Positions 35,674 through 44,063 of a stretch of DNA of 64,000 bases are shown here, piece by piece. Source of the stretch: Stenotrophomonas sp. UBA2302 (GTDB lineage: Bacteria > Pseudomonadota > Gammaproteobacteria > Xanthomonadales > Xanthomonadaceae); assembly GCA_002345545.1 (NCBI GenBank), contig DDVW01000003.1, forward strand, positions 31,072 through 95,071, read 5' to 3'. The notes below the pieces were generated by a model. The model worked only from the letters and a program-made list of their open reading frames with translations, was not told where the DNA came from and ran no database searches. Numbering within the stretch: the first letter of the stretch is position 1; each line of letters opens with the position of its first letter. The translations under genes and the position numbers were made by a program.

Positions 35674-38133
35674 TCAGTATTTCTTCTTGCTGCGTTTGGC
35701 CGGTTTGCCGCGCTCGGGCAATGGCGGCAGGCCGGTGTCGATAGCCTCGCCGTCCAGCTTCTCGACCAGCCGGAAATCGATCTTGCGCTCTTCCATGCTG
35801 GCCTTGAGCACCAGAATACGGACCCGATCACCGAGGCGGAACGCGTTGCCGCGGCGGTCGCCGCTGAGGGTCTTGCGGATCGGATCGAACTGGTAATAGT
35901 CGTGCGGCAGCTGGGTCACATGGACCAGACCGTTGACCTTGGACTCGTCCAGCTCGACGAACAGGCCGAAGCTGGTCACGCCGCTGATCACGCCATCGAA
36001 CTGGCCGCCGACGTGCTTCTCCATCCACGCCGCACGGAAGCGCTCGTCGACCTCGCGTTCGGCCTCATCGGCACGGCGCTCCCGCTCGGAACACTGCAGC
36101 GACAAGGCCGCCATCTCGCGCGGGGTGTAGGTGTACTTTTCGCGCGGCGCGCCGGTCAGTGCGTACTTGATCGCGCGGTGCACCAGCAGGTCCGGGTAAC
36201 GACGGATCGGCGAGGTGAAGTGCGCGTACGCTTCCAGCGCCAGGCCGAAGTGGCCGTTGTTGTCCGGCGCATACACCGCCAGCGACTGGCTGCGCAGCAG
36301 CACCGACTCCAGCAACGCCGCATCCGGGCGCTCGCGCACCTTCTTCAGCAGTCGGGTGTAGTCGCCCGGCTGCACCTTGCTCCACGCCGGCAGGCTCAGC
36401 TTGAACTCCTTGAGGAATTCCAGCAGGTCGGCGTACTTGGATTCCGGTGGCCGCTCGTGCACGCGGTACGGCGCCGGAATGTGGGTGGACAGCAGGTAAC
36501 GCGCCGCCTCCACGTTGGCCGCGATCATGCATTCCTCGATCAGCTTGTGCGCATCGTTGCGCACCAGCATGCCGGCCTGGGTGACTTCGCCGCGGTTGTC
36601 CAGCACGAAGCGGACTTCGGAGGATTCGAACTCGATCGCGCCACGGTGCTCACGCGCCTTGGCCAGCACCCGGTACAGCTGGTGCAGTGCCTGGATCTGC
36701 GGCAGCAGCGCGCCGATCTCGGCCTTGGCCACGGCGTCATCCTCACCGACCGCATTCCACACCTGGGTGTAGGTCAGCCGCGCGTGCGAACTCATCACCG
36801 CCTCATAGAAGCGTGATGCGCTCACCTGCCCGTCGCGCCCGACCTGCATGTCGCAGACGAAGCACATGCGGTCCTCGTTCGGCCGCAGCGAGCAGATGCC
36901 GTTGGACAGCGTCTCCGGCAGCATCGGCACGACAAAACCGGGGAAATACACCGACGTTGCGCGCTTCTGCGCCTCATCATCCAGCGGCGTGCCGGGGCGC
37001 ACGTAGTTGGACACGTCGGCGATGGCCACCACCAGACGGAAACCGTCACGGTTGGGCTCGCAGTACACCGCGTCATCGAAGTCCTTGGCATCCTCGCCGT
37101 CGATGGTCACCAGCGGCATGGAGCGCAGGTCCACGCGCTTGCCGATCATCGACGGCTCCACCGTCATCGGGATGGCGGTGGCCTCGTCCAGTACTTCCGG
37201 CGGAAACTCGTAGGGCAGCTCGTGGCCGTGGATGGCGGTTTCCACCACCAGCGACGGTGTCAGCTTGTCGCCCAGCACCGCGATGATCTTGCCGATCGGT
37301 GGGCGTCGCGAATCCGGCGCATGGGTGAGCTCGCACACCACCAGCTGGCCATCCTTCGCACCACCGGTCGCGTCGGCCGGGATCTGGATGTTGCGCTGGA
37401 TGCGCTTGTCGTCCGGCACCACATAACTGATGCCGGCTTCAACGCTGAAATGGCCGATCAGGCGATTGACGCCGCGTTCCAGCACGCGCGCGATGGCGCC
37501 TTCGCGGCGGCCACGGCGGTCGATGCCGGTGACATTGGCCAGCGCGCGATCACCGTGCATGACCTTGCGCATCTCATAGGGCGACAGGAACAGATCGTCG
37601 CCCCCCTCGTCCGGGCGCAGGAAACCGAAGCCTTCCGGATTGGCGATCACCACACCCGGAATCAGGCTCAGCGCCAGCACCGGCGCGAAGCCGCCACGGC
37701 GGTTCTGCACCAGCTGGCCATCGCGCACCATCGCGCCCAGGCGCTTGGCCAAGGCATCGGCACGATCCGGCTCGGTCAGCCCCAGCTGCGCACCGATCTC
37801 CTCGGCGTTCTGCGGACCCTCGCAACGCTCCAGCAGTTGCAGGATCGCCTCGCGACTGGCGATCGGCTGCGCGTAACGCTCGGCCTCGCGTGCGGCATAC
37901 GGGTCGTCGAAGGTTGCTGCCGGATCCGGCTTGCGGCGGCCACGGACAAAGCTCTGCGGGGCAGCCCGGTCTTGGGACTTGCCCTTGCCAGTCTTGGCCG
38001 GCGTCGCCAGGCTCTCAGGCATCCAGGGCGGCAACTTATTGGATTTGCGGGCACTGCCCGGGGCCTTGCCCGGCTTGCTGCCGGCGGCGGACTTGTGGGC
38101 CTTTCCGGCCCCAGTGGTCTTTTTGTTTTTCAT
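35674..38133 (-). CDS. rnr: Ribonuclease R
   Basis: An 819-residue 3'-5' exoribonuclease that degrades structured RNA. A basic N-terminal tail (MKNKKTTGAGKAHKSAAG) is followed by a helix-turn-helix, cold-shock domains and the RNB catalytic domain. DGEDAKDFDDAVY (the Asp cluster for Mg2+) lies near residue 260-275. An S1 domain and a very basic C-terminus (RGKPAKRSKKKY) complete the protein. The start is the ATG at 38133; upstream extension is not conserved. It is the first gene of rnr-rlmB. Confidence 0.97.
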   Translation of the reverse strand: MKNKKTTGAGKAHKSAAGSKPGKAPGSARKSNKLPPWMPESLATPAKTGKGKSQDRAAPQSFVRGRRKPDPAATFDDPYAAREAERYAQPIASREAILQLLERCEGPQNAEEIGAQLGLTEPDRADALAKRLGAMVRDGQLVQNRRGGFAPVLALSLIPGVVIANPEGFGFLRPDEGGDDLFLSPYEMRKVMHGDRALANVTGIDRRGRREGAIARVLERGVNRLIGHFSVEAGISYVVPDDKRIQRNIQIPADATGGAKDGQLVVCELTHAPDSRRPPIGKIIAVLGDKLTPSLVVETAIHGHELPYEFPPEVLDEATAIPMTVEPSMIGKRVDLRSMPLVTIDGEDAKDFDDAVYCEPNRDGFRLVVAIADVSNYVRPGTPLDDEAQKRATSVYFPGFVVPMLPETLSNGICSLRPNEDRMCFVCDMQVGRDGQVSASRFYEAVMSSHARLTYTQVWNAVGEDDAVAKAEIGALLPQIQALHQLYRVLAKAREHRGAIEFESSEVRFVLDNRGEVTQAGMLVRNDAHKLIEECMIAANVEAARYLLSTHIPAPYRVHERPPESKYADLLEFLKEFKLSLPAWSKVQPGDYTRLLKKVRERPDAALLESVLLRSQSLAVYAPDNNGHFGLALEAYAHFTSPIRRYPDLLVHRAIKYALTGAPREKYTYTPREMAALSLQCSERERRADEAEREVDERFRAAWMEKHVGGQFDGVISGVTSFGLFVELDESKVNGLVHVTQLPHDYYQFDPIRKTLSGDRRGNAFRLGDRVRILVLKASMEERKIDFRLVEKLDGEAIDTGLPPLPERGKPAKRSKKKY

Positions 38134-38204
38134 CGACCGCCATGGTACCTGCTGAACCGTGTACGCAGTGCGCATGCCGACAACGGGCAGCAATGCGGGA
38201 ACCG

Positions 38205-38233
38205 TTGACAAATTCCATCGTGCTGGCCAGAAT
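38205..38233 (+). promoter_or_regulatory. Promoter of the first tRNA-Leu
   Basis: TTGACA (38205-38210), 17-base spacer, CAGAAT (38228-38233). It lies 14 bases before the tRNA body and fits a strong sigma-70 promoter. Confidence 0.75.
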
Positions 38234-38247
38234 CGCCGGCCTGAAGT

Positions 38248-38334
38248 GCCCAGGTGGCGGAATTGGTAGACGCACTAGCTTCAGGTGCTAGCGGGGGCAA
38301 CTCCGTGGAGGTTCGAGTCCTCTTCTGGGCACCA
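38248..38334 (+). tRNA. tRNA-Leu(CAG), copy 1
   Basis: An 87-base class II tRNA with an encoded CCA end. The acceptor stem is GCCCAGG with TCTGGGC, the anticodon stem is CTAGC / GCTAG with loop TTCAGGT (anticodon CAG, reading CUG), and it has a long variable arm and a GTTCGAGTCC T-arm. The acceptor stem has one G-T wobble pair that copy 2 has as G-C. CUG is the commonest leucine codon in this GC-rich genome. Confidence 0.97.
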
Positions 38335-38346
38335 CGTTTCAAGATC

Positions 38347-38369
38347 AGACCCGCGCAAGCGGGTCTTTT
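38347..38369 (+). terminator. Terminator of the first tRNA-Leu
   Basis: AGACCCGC-GCAA-GCGGGTCT with a following TTT: an 8-bp stem with GCAA tetraloop, 12 bases after the CCA end. Confidence 0.85.
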
Positions 38370-38490
38370 CGTATCTGCCGCAGCCGCAGCCTGCAGGCCG
38401 GGAGCCACGCTGGAATAACGGCCCACACCGGTGCGCCGGATCAACACCTCACCTCCACGCCGGCGCCCTCTGCATGTATTCACAAAAGTG

Positions 38491-38519
38491 TTGACGGTTA
38501 CAAAACCGCTCTGCATAAT
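38491..38519 (+). promoter_or_regulatory. Promoter of the second tRNA-Leu
   Basis: TTGACG (38491-38496), 17-base spacer, CATAAT (38514-38519), 14 bases before the tRNA body. Confidence 0.75.
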
Positions 38520-38533
38520 CTCGCTCCTGAGTC

Positions 38534-38620
38534 GCCCAGGTGGCGGAATTGGTAGACGCACTAGCTTCAGGTGCTAGCGGGGGCAACTCCGTGGAGGTTC
38601 GAGTCCTCTCCTGGGCACCA
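38534..38620 (+). tRNA. tRNA-Leu(CAG), copy 2
   Basis: The same 87-base tRNA as copy 1 apart from one base near the 3' acceptor strand (CCTGGGC instead of TCTGGGC), which makes a fully Watson-Crick acceptor stem. Anticodon CAG; the CCA is encoded. It has its own promoter and terminator, so the pair arose by duplication of a whole transcription unit. Confidence 0.97.
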
Positions 38621-38635
38621 CGACTCAAACGAAAC

Positions 38636-38658
38636 AACCCGCGCAAGCGGGTTTTTTT
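38636..38658 (+). terminator. Terminator of the second tRNA-Leu
   Basis: AACCCGC-GCAA-GCGGGTT followed by TTTTT: a 7-bp stem with the same GCAA loop as copy 1, 16 bases after the CCA. Confidence 0.9.
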
Positions 38659-39044
38659 GTGCCTTGTCGTCGCCGCGCTGCACATGCGGACAACGTGGTC
38701 AGCTGCAGTGGTTGAGCCCTTCAGGCGGCTGCAGCCCCACGCCCTGATGCGGGAAGACGCGCAGCCCCTCCCCGTTCGCCCGGATGGCCTGCAACAGCAG
38801 CACCGGTCTTCTCCACAAAGACGTGCGGTGATGGAATCGTTGCGGGAAGGTGATGTCCCTTCTATTCAACAGGGGCAGCTGGGAGAAGGCCGCGAACACC
38901 ACTTCCGCACCGCTCTCATCGAGGACCGGATGTGCCCCCCACCCCGGCGCCTGAAATCGCTACGACTTGCGCGGTCATCATCGAGGTGCCGCCGCGCAAG
39001 GCGCGAATGCGGGGCCGCTGGTGGGCAGACTCCCGCTGGAAAGA
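38659..39044. other. Gene-poor region between tRNA-Leu and the amidohydrolase
   Basis: No gene was recognised in these 386 bases. Short frames exist on both strands (for example 38699-38902 minus), but none has a family motif or ribosome-binding site. No attachment site, integrase or direct repeat of the tRNA 3' end was seen, so there is no sign of an integrated element. Confidence 0.6.
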
Positions 39045-40736
39045 TCACGACTCGTTGTGCGAAGTGTCACTGGCACTGTACACCGGCTCACCATCGACCC
39101 AGGTAGACAGCACCTGCAGGTTGTCCAGTTCGGCGGGGTCCACTGCCAGCGGGTCGCGGTCCAGGACTACGAAGTCCGCGCGCAGGCCGCGCTGCAGCAT
39201 GCCCACCTCGGTTTCATCATGGCCGGCCCATGCCGCGTCACGGGTAAAGCCGCGCAGCGCTTCGGCGGCGCTCAGGCGTTGGTCCGGCTGCCACCCGCCC
39301 GGCGACTGGCCCTCGGCATCCTGGCGCGTCACCGCGGCATACAGGCCCAGCCGCGGGTCGACCTGCTCGACCGGGAAGTCCGACCCCAGCGCCAGTCGTG
39401 CGCCGCTGTGCAGATAACGCTGCCACGCATAGGCCCCCTTGATCCGCTCCGGGCCGACACGCTGCTCGGCCCAGCCCATGTCCGAGGTCGCATGCGTGGG
39501 CTGCATCGAGGCGATCACCCCCAGCGGTGCGAAGCGGGCGATATCATCCAGCGCCACCACCTGCGCATGCTCGACGCGCCAGCGGTGATCGCTGTCCTTG
39601 CGCGCGCCCAGCACCTTTTCATAGGTATCGAGCACGATGCGGTTGCCGCGATCACCGATGGCATGGGTGGCCACCTGCACCTTGCAGCCATCGGCCTTGC
39701 GCACCGCCGCTTCGAACTCTTCCGGCGTGGTCATCAGCAGGCCATGATTGTGCGGATCGTCGCTGTAGTCGGCCAGCAGTGCGGCGCCACGACTGCCGAG
39801 GGCACCATCCATGAACAGCTTCACCCCGCGCATCTGCAGGCGGCCACCGGCATGCTGATACAGCCCGCTGCTGCACAGGTCATCCAGTGCGGCCTGGTTG
39901 CCATCGGCATACGCATCGATACGCAGCGGCAGCTTGCCCTCATCCGCCAGCCGCTTCATCAACGCCAGATCCTCACGCGACACACCCATGTCATGCACAC
40001 CGGTCAATCCATTGCCGACCGCCGCCTGCAAGGCCACCTGCAGGCGCTTTTCACGTGCGGAATCATCCAGCGCGGGGATGTGATCGGCTACCAGCGCCGC
40101 AGCCGCATCCACCAGCACGCCCTCCGGCCTGCCGGCGGCATCGCGAACGATGCGCCCACCCTGTGGCTGCCAATCACCGAGCAATGATTTCCCGCCTGCT
40201 TCGGCAATACGCAGCGCGGCGCTGTTGACCCAGGCCGCATGCCCATCGACCCGGTCCAGATAGACCGGCCGCTCCGGGAAGGCCGCATCCAGATCGGCGG
40301 CGGTGGGAAAGGCGGTGTTGTCCCAGCGGTTCTGGTCCCAGCCACGGCCCAGCAGCCATTCACCTGGTGCCAGTGTCTTTTCGAATGCCTGCAAGCGCTC
40401 GATGATTTCCGCCCGGTTTTTCGCACCGGACAGATCCGCCTGCGCCAGCGTGTTGCCCAGATAGACCAGATGCGCGTGGGCATCGATCAGACCCGGCACC
40501 ACGGTGGACTTGCCCACGTCGACACGATGCGCCTGCGGATAACGCTGCTGCAAGGCATCGGCACTGCCGACGTCGAGCACGCGACCGGTCGTACTTTCCC
40601 AGGCCATCGCGCCAGCCACCGGTTGCGCCGGATCACCGGTGCGGATGGTATCGGCCAGCAGCAGCCTCACCTCGGCATTGACGGAGGCGGCGTGCAGACA
40701 GGGAAGCAACAGGGCAACGCAGGCGAAACGGCGCAT
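39045..40736 (-). CDS. Exported amidohydrolase, YtcJ-like
   Basis: A 563-residue protein of the amidohydrolase superfamily, with a signal peptide (FACVALLLPCLHAASVNA) and the metal-binding HxH motif (His87 and His89 in GLIDAHAHL). Later conserved motifs are GRGWDQNRWD, DRVDGHAAWVNS and ATHAIGDRGNRIVLD. The YtcJ group hydrolyses cyclic or aryl amides, often with unknown substrates. Export makes a periplasmic role likely. Confidence 0.9.
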   Translation of the reverse strand: MRRFACVALLLPCLHAASVNAEVRLLLADTIRTGDPAQPVAGAMAWESTTGRVLDVGSADALQQRYPQAHRVDVGKSTVVPGLIDAHAHLVYLGNTLAQADLSGAKNRAEIIERLQAFEKTLAPGEWLLGRGWDQNRWDNTAFPTAADLDAAFPERPVYLDRVDGHAAWVNSAALRIAEAGGKSLLGDWQPQGGRIVRDAAGRPEGVLVDAAAALVADHIPALDDSAREKRLQVALQAAVGNGLTGVHDMGVSREDLALMKRLADEGKLPLRIDAYADGNQAALDDLCSSGLYQHAGGRLQMRGVKLFMDGALGSRGAALLADYSDDPHNHGLLMTTPEEFEAAVRKADGCKVQVATHAIGDRGNRIVLDTYEKVLGARKDSDHRWRVEHAQVVALDDIARFAPLGVIASMQPTHATSDMGWAEQRVGPERIKGAYAWQRYLHSGARLALGSDFPVEQVDPRLGLYAAVTRQDAEGQSPGGWQPDQRLSAAEALRGFTRDAAWAGHDETEVGMLQRGLRADFVVLDRDPLAVDPAELDNLQVLSTWVDGEPVYSASDTSHNES

Positions 40737-40836
40737 CAGGCAACTCCTGGACGGGATGCGGCGACTATGCCGGCATCATGCGGTGCTGACAAACCGGCCC
40801 GTCCGCGGATACGCGACACCCCGTTGGCGCAGCTGC

Positions 40837-41529
40837 TCAGTCCGCGCTGACATCGACCCGGACGCGGATACGCTCACCCGGGTGATAGTCGCGCCGGGTG
40901 CGGTACTGGCGGCCGGCATATTCGTAGGTGACGTCATAGCCATCCACGCGCTCGCTTTCGCTGCCGTAACCGCTCGGCTCGCAGACGCGCACATCGCCAC
41001 GCCGGTAGTCGGGACGATTGCTGGCTTCATAGATCGCTCGCCCGGCCGCGCCACCGGCGATGGTGCCCACGGCGGTACCCAGATAGCGTCCATCGCCGCC
41101 ACCGACCCGGCTGCCCAGCACCGCACCGGCCAGACCGCCGATCACGGTGGCCAGCTGACGCCCGCCATCACTTCCCTGCCGGTACTGCCCGTTGTCGTAG
41201 CCGCGACCGTAATAGTCGTTGTTCCGGTAGCCGTCTTCGCGATAACCACCGTTGCGATAGCCATCGCCGACATAGCCGCCGTCATTGCGCTCATAGCAAC
41301 GCTCGCCGCGCCCCTGCCCGCTGCCGACAATGATGGGATCGACCCGCACCACGCGTGCGTAGTCGTACACCGGGCCATTGCCGTCCGGGTAGCCACCCGG
41401 CCGATAGTGGCCATCGTCATACGCGGGATTGGGCCGGTACTGGCCGTCGTCATAGCGCTGCGCGGACGCTTCGAAAGCGGTCAGGCCTCCCAGCATCAGG
41501 ACACCGGCAAAAGACAGCGATCGGAACAT
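40837..41529 (-). CDS. Exported glycine-zipper protein
   Basis: A 230-residue protein starting at the ATG at 41529 (MFRSLSFAGVLMLGG) with a signal peptide ending ASAQ. Residues about 25-110 are Tyr/Gly/Asp/Arg repeats (YDDGQYRP, YDDGHYRP, GYRNGGYREDGYRNNDYY). A glycine-zipper 2TM domain follows (VIGGLAGAVLGSRVGGGDGRYLGTAVGTIAGGAAGR, read in part), as in Rickettsia 17-kDa antigen-type outer-membrane proteins. The C-terminal domain has YDVTYEYAGRQYRTRRDYHPGERIRVRVDV. It is probably in the outer membrane or periplasm; there is no lipobox. Confidence 0.85.
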   Translation of the reverse strand: MFRSLSFAGVLMLGGLTAFEASAQRYDDGQYRPNPAYDDGHYRPGGYPDGNGPVYDYARVVRVDPIIVGSGQGRGERCYERNDGGYVGDGYRNGGYREDGYRNNDYYGRGYDNGQYRQGSDGGRQLATVIGGLAGAVLGSRVGGGDGRYLGTAVGTIAGGAAGRAIYEASNRPDYRRGDVRVCEPSGYGSESERVDGYDVTYEYAGRQYRTRRDYHPGERIRVRVDVSAD

Positions 41530-41632
41530 GGCAGGACCACTCGGGTTGGGATGGCCGATGCTCGACTGCATCGGGTGAGCCGATCCTGAACCGGCCCGGA
41601 TGCCTGCGCAAGCGGGCCGGACCAGCCTCGCC

Positions 41633-42067
41633 TCAGCCGGAGAACTCGGTTTCCAGACTGACCGGCACCGCGCTCAACGCTTTGGAAACGGGGCAATTCT
41701 GCTTGGCATCCTCGGCCACCGCGCGGAACCGGGCCTCATCCAGACCCGGCACCACCGCCTTCACCTTCAAGCGGATCTGCGACAGCTGCGGGCCACCCTC
41801 CATCGACAGGTCGACATCGGCCCGGCTGTCCAGCGAAGTCGGTGGAAAACCCGCCTCGGCAAGTCTGGCCGACAGCGCCATCGTGAAACAGCCGGCATGC
41901 GCGGCGGCGATCAGCTCCTCGGGACTGGTGCCTTTCTCGTCCCCGAAGCGGCTGTTGAAACCGTAGCGGGTGCCCTCCAGCAATCCACTCTGCGGGGTGT
42001 CCAGACGTCCCTTGCCGGACTTCAGGTCGCCTTCCCAGTGTGCGGTGGCATAACGCGAAATACCCAT
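41633..42067 (-). CDS. OsmC/Ohr-family peroxiredoxin
   Basis: A 144-residue protein with the two reactive Cys of the family: Cys60 in AAAHAGCFTMALS and Cys125 in KQNCPVSKAL. Arg near residue 34-40 fits the catalytic site. It reduces organic hydroperoxides in the cytoplasm and is closer to the OsmC than the Ohr branch by its MGISRYATAHWEGDLKSG start. It stands upstream of, and divergent from, the HU gene. Confidence 0.92.
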   Translation of the reverse strand: MGISRYATAHWEGDLKSGKGRLDTPQSGLLEGTRYGFNSRFGDEKGTSPEELIAAAHAGCFTMALSARLAEAGFPPTSLDSRADVDLSMEGGPQLSQIRLKVKAVVPGLDEARFRAVAEDAKQNCPVSKALSAVPVSLETEFSG

Positions 42068-42273
42068 GGTGCCTCTCCTGCGTGGATGGTGCGGGCAGGA
42101 TAGGCCGATGACTGTTATGGCCTTGTGCGCTGCAGCGCCAGAGGTTTTACGTGTGGCAACAGTGCATGACTGCCCATGCCGCGCAACCGCTGTTTTTCAG
42201 TGGCTTACGTGCGTTCCCGGCCATGGACACCACCGCACAGCGTGTTTTGCAGGGACTTTTCAGCGTCTTCCTA

Positions 42274-42302
42274 TTGGCGGCGCCCACTACATGCCCTACA
42301 TT
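42274..42302 (+). promoter_or_regulatory. Probable promoter of the HU gene
   Basis: TTGGCG (42274-42279), 17-base spacer, TACATT (42297-42302), about 58 bases before the ATG. The rest of the 290-base gap upstream holds no recognised gene. Confidence 0.45.
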
Positions 42303-42359
42303 TTGCTTGCCGACGGGGTCGGCATGACCAACAACCAACCGTTCACGGAACAGGAAATC

Positions 42360-42758
42360 ATGGCAAAGACCGCTAAAAAGGCTGCCCCGAAAAAGGCAGT
42401 GAAGAAAGTCGCCACCAAGGCCGCCGCAAAGCCTGCTGCACCGAAGCCGATCAAGGAAGCCCTGACCAAGTCGGGTCTGGTTGCCCACATTGCCGAAACC
42501 ACCAACATCGCCGCCAAGGACGTGCGCGCCGTTTTCGCCGCACTTGAAGGTGCTGTCACCGCATCGGTGCACAAGAAGGGTGCTGGCAGCTTCACCCTGC
42601 CGGGCCTGCTGAAGATCACCACCGTGAGCGTGGCGGCCAAGCCGAAGCGCAAGGGCATCAATCCGTTCACGAAGGAAGAGCAGTGGTTTGCCGCCAAGCC
42701 GGCCACCACCAAGCTCAAGGTGCGCCCGCTCAAGAAGCTCAAGGACGCCGCGCTCTAA
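42360..42758 (+). CDS. HU-family DNA-binding protein with lysine-rich tail
   Basis: A 132-residue protein. The first 32 residues are a Lys/Ala/Pro tail (MAKTAKKAAPKKAVKKVA...) like histone H1 or AlgP. From about residue 33 an HU/IHF domain follows (KSGLVAHIAETTNIAAKDVRAVF, KKGAGSFTLPGLLKI, KPKRKGINPFTKEEQ). It should bind and compact DNA. It has its own promoter and a strong terminator, typical of an abundant protein. A SET-domain methyltransferase, a lysine-modifying family, lies 1.3 kb downstream on the other strand. Confidence 0.92.
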   Translation: MAKTAKKAAPKKAVKKVATKAAAKPAAPKPIKEALTKSGLVAHIAETTNIAAKDVRAVFAALEGAVTASVHKKGAGSFTLPGLLKITTVSVAAKPKRKGINPFTKEEQWFAAKPATTKLKVRPLKKLKDAAL

Positions 42759-42782
42759 GCGAGCGTACGCGTGTGAGACCGG

Positions 42783-42813
42783 ACGGGACGGCATTGCCGT
42801 CCCGTTTTTTTTT
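42783..42813 (+). terminator. Terminator of the HU gene
   Basis: ACGGGACGGCA-TT-TGCCGTCCCGT-type stem (ACGGGACGGC / GCCGTCCCGT) followed by nine T residues. It is a classical strong intrinsic terminator 24 bases after the stop. Confidence 0.95.
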
Positions 42814-42953
42814 CGTCCGTCGGCAGCATTTTTGCCGCCACCGCCAGAATAACCACGGCCCACCGGACTGGAACACAGCGTCGTGGCCTGCCCCCTCGCC
42901 CGCACCCCAGCGGCGGCCTATGGTGGAGCCACCTCCACTCCCGCATTGCCGTC

Positions 42954-43259
42954 ATGTCCAGCAGCAAGCATCGCTACCGCATCACCGTCACGCCCATCGA
43001 AGCCGATGGCCTGCCGTCCAGCGGGCGTTGCACCATCGAATTCGAACAGCGCAGCCCGCAGAACTGGATGCACCAGCTGGAACACGCACAAAGCCAGCGG
43101 CGCCTGTCCTGCAACGATGTCACCAGCATGGTGGTCGCCACCGGGCTGCTGGAAAACCTCGCTGCCAGCGCACGCGACAACGACAACCTGCTTTCACTGC
43201 TGCAGCCGGAACTGGATGGCCTGCTGGCCAAGCTGGCGCAGTTGCACCCGGCCGACTGA
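42954..43259 (+). CDS. DUF3861 family protein
   Basis: A 101-residue cytoplasmic protein with the DUF3861 pattern: HRYRITVTPIEADG at the start, SPQNWMHQLEH and VATGLLENLAASARDNDNLLSLLQPEL. Function unknown. It lies between the HU terminator and an exported protein gene. Confidence 0.85.
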   Translation: MSSSKHRYRITVTPIEADGLPSSGRCTIEFEQRSPQNWMHQLEHAQSQRRLSCNDVTSMVVATGLLENLAASARDNDNLLSLLQPELDGLLAKLAQLHPAD

Positions 43260-43359
43260 AACGGGCGCGCAGCAGCACCGTGCGTGCTAACCGCCGGTTC
43301 ACCGGCGCCGGTTATCGTGATCGCCCGGCCACTTCCGGTGCCATACCTGCGAGTCCTCC

Positions 43360-43947
43360 ATGAACCATCGCGCCATGCTTGTTCCCGTCATCGCCTGCAT
43401 GGTCATGACGACCAGCGCCTACGCCGCACCGCAGATCAGCGGACGCCAGCTCACCGTCGGTGCCGCCGATGTGCAGCAGTATCTGGACGGAAGCTTCCCG
43501 CGCACGCAGAAAGCGCTCGGCGGTTTGCTGGCACTGGATGTGAGCCAGCCGCAGCTGACTCTGCCGGAAGGCAGCCGTCTGGACCTGCGCTTCGACCTGG
43601 GCATGTCCGCCGCCGGCAGCGCGCGCATGCCGGTGGGCAATGTGCACATCAGCAGCGGCCTGCGCTACGACACGCAGACCCAGGGCTTCCATCTGGAACA
43701 ACCCACCGTGGATGATTTCCGCCCGGCGATGGCCGGCGCCGAACTGGATGCCAGTACCCGCAGCCTGCTCAATTCATGGCTGGCCGACTATGCCCGGCGC
43801 GAACCGATCTACCGCATCGACCCGGCCATCGCCAAGGTGATGGGCGTCCTGCAGGTCAAATCGGTCGGCATCCAGAACGGCCGCATCGCGGTGGAGTTCA
43901 ACCAGAACTTGGGCAGCCTCGTACCACAGGGCCTGTTCGACAACTGA
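43360..43947 (+). CDS. Exported DUF1439 (YceB-like) protein
   Basis: A 195-residue protein with a signal peptide (VPVIACMVMTTSAYAAPQ). The DUF1439 fold follows: QLTVGAADVQQYLDGSFPRTQKALGGLL (read in part), QPQLTLPEG and the C-terminal VLQVKSVGIQNGRIAVEF. E. coli YceB is a lipoprotein, whereas this one ends its signal with AYA and has no lipobox Cys. Function is unknown, probably lipid-binding (TULIP-like). A hairpin follows. Confidence 0.85.
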   Translation: MNHRAMLVPVIACMVMTTSAYAAPQISGRQLTVGAADVQQYLDGSFPRTQKALGGLLALDVSQPQLTLPEGSRLDLRFDLGMSAAGSARMPVGNVHISSGLRYDTQTQGFHLEQPTVDDFRPAMAGAELDASTRSLLNSWLADYARREPIYRIDPAIAKVMGVLQVKSVGIQNGRIAVEFNQNLGSLVPQGLFDN

Positions 43948-43968
43948 GTCCGCCTCCGGCAGCAGACA

Positions 43969-43996
43969 GCAGGAAGGCCACATCGCGGCCTTCTGC
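43969..43996. terminator. Hairpin between convergent DUF1439 and SET genes
   Basis: GCAGGAAGGCC and GGCCTTCTGC pair with one bulged base around a 7-base loop, between two convergent genes. The T-tract is weak, so it is only a probable bidirectional terminator. Confidence 0.4.
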
Positions 43997-44063
43997 ATAT
44001 TGCCCGCGCCCGGGCTGGGTGGATGCCCTCACCCGCCCGGCCTGTCGACAGCGCAGCGCGGGA

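Noticed and set aside
38659..39044. Integrated element at the tRNA-Leu 3' end
   Set aside because: No integrase, no repeated tRNA end and no phage or plasmid gene follow.
38540..39106. 188-codon open frame on the plus strand beginning MAELVDALASG
   Set aside because: Its first codons are the second tRNA-Leu gene read as protein, a well-known false call. The rest has no family sequence.
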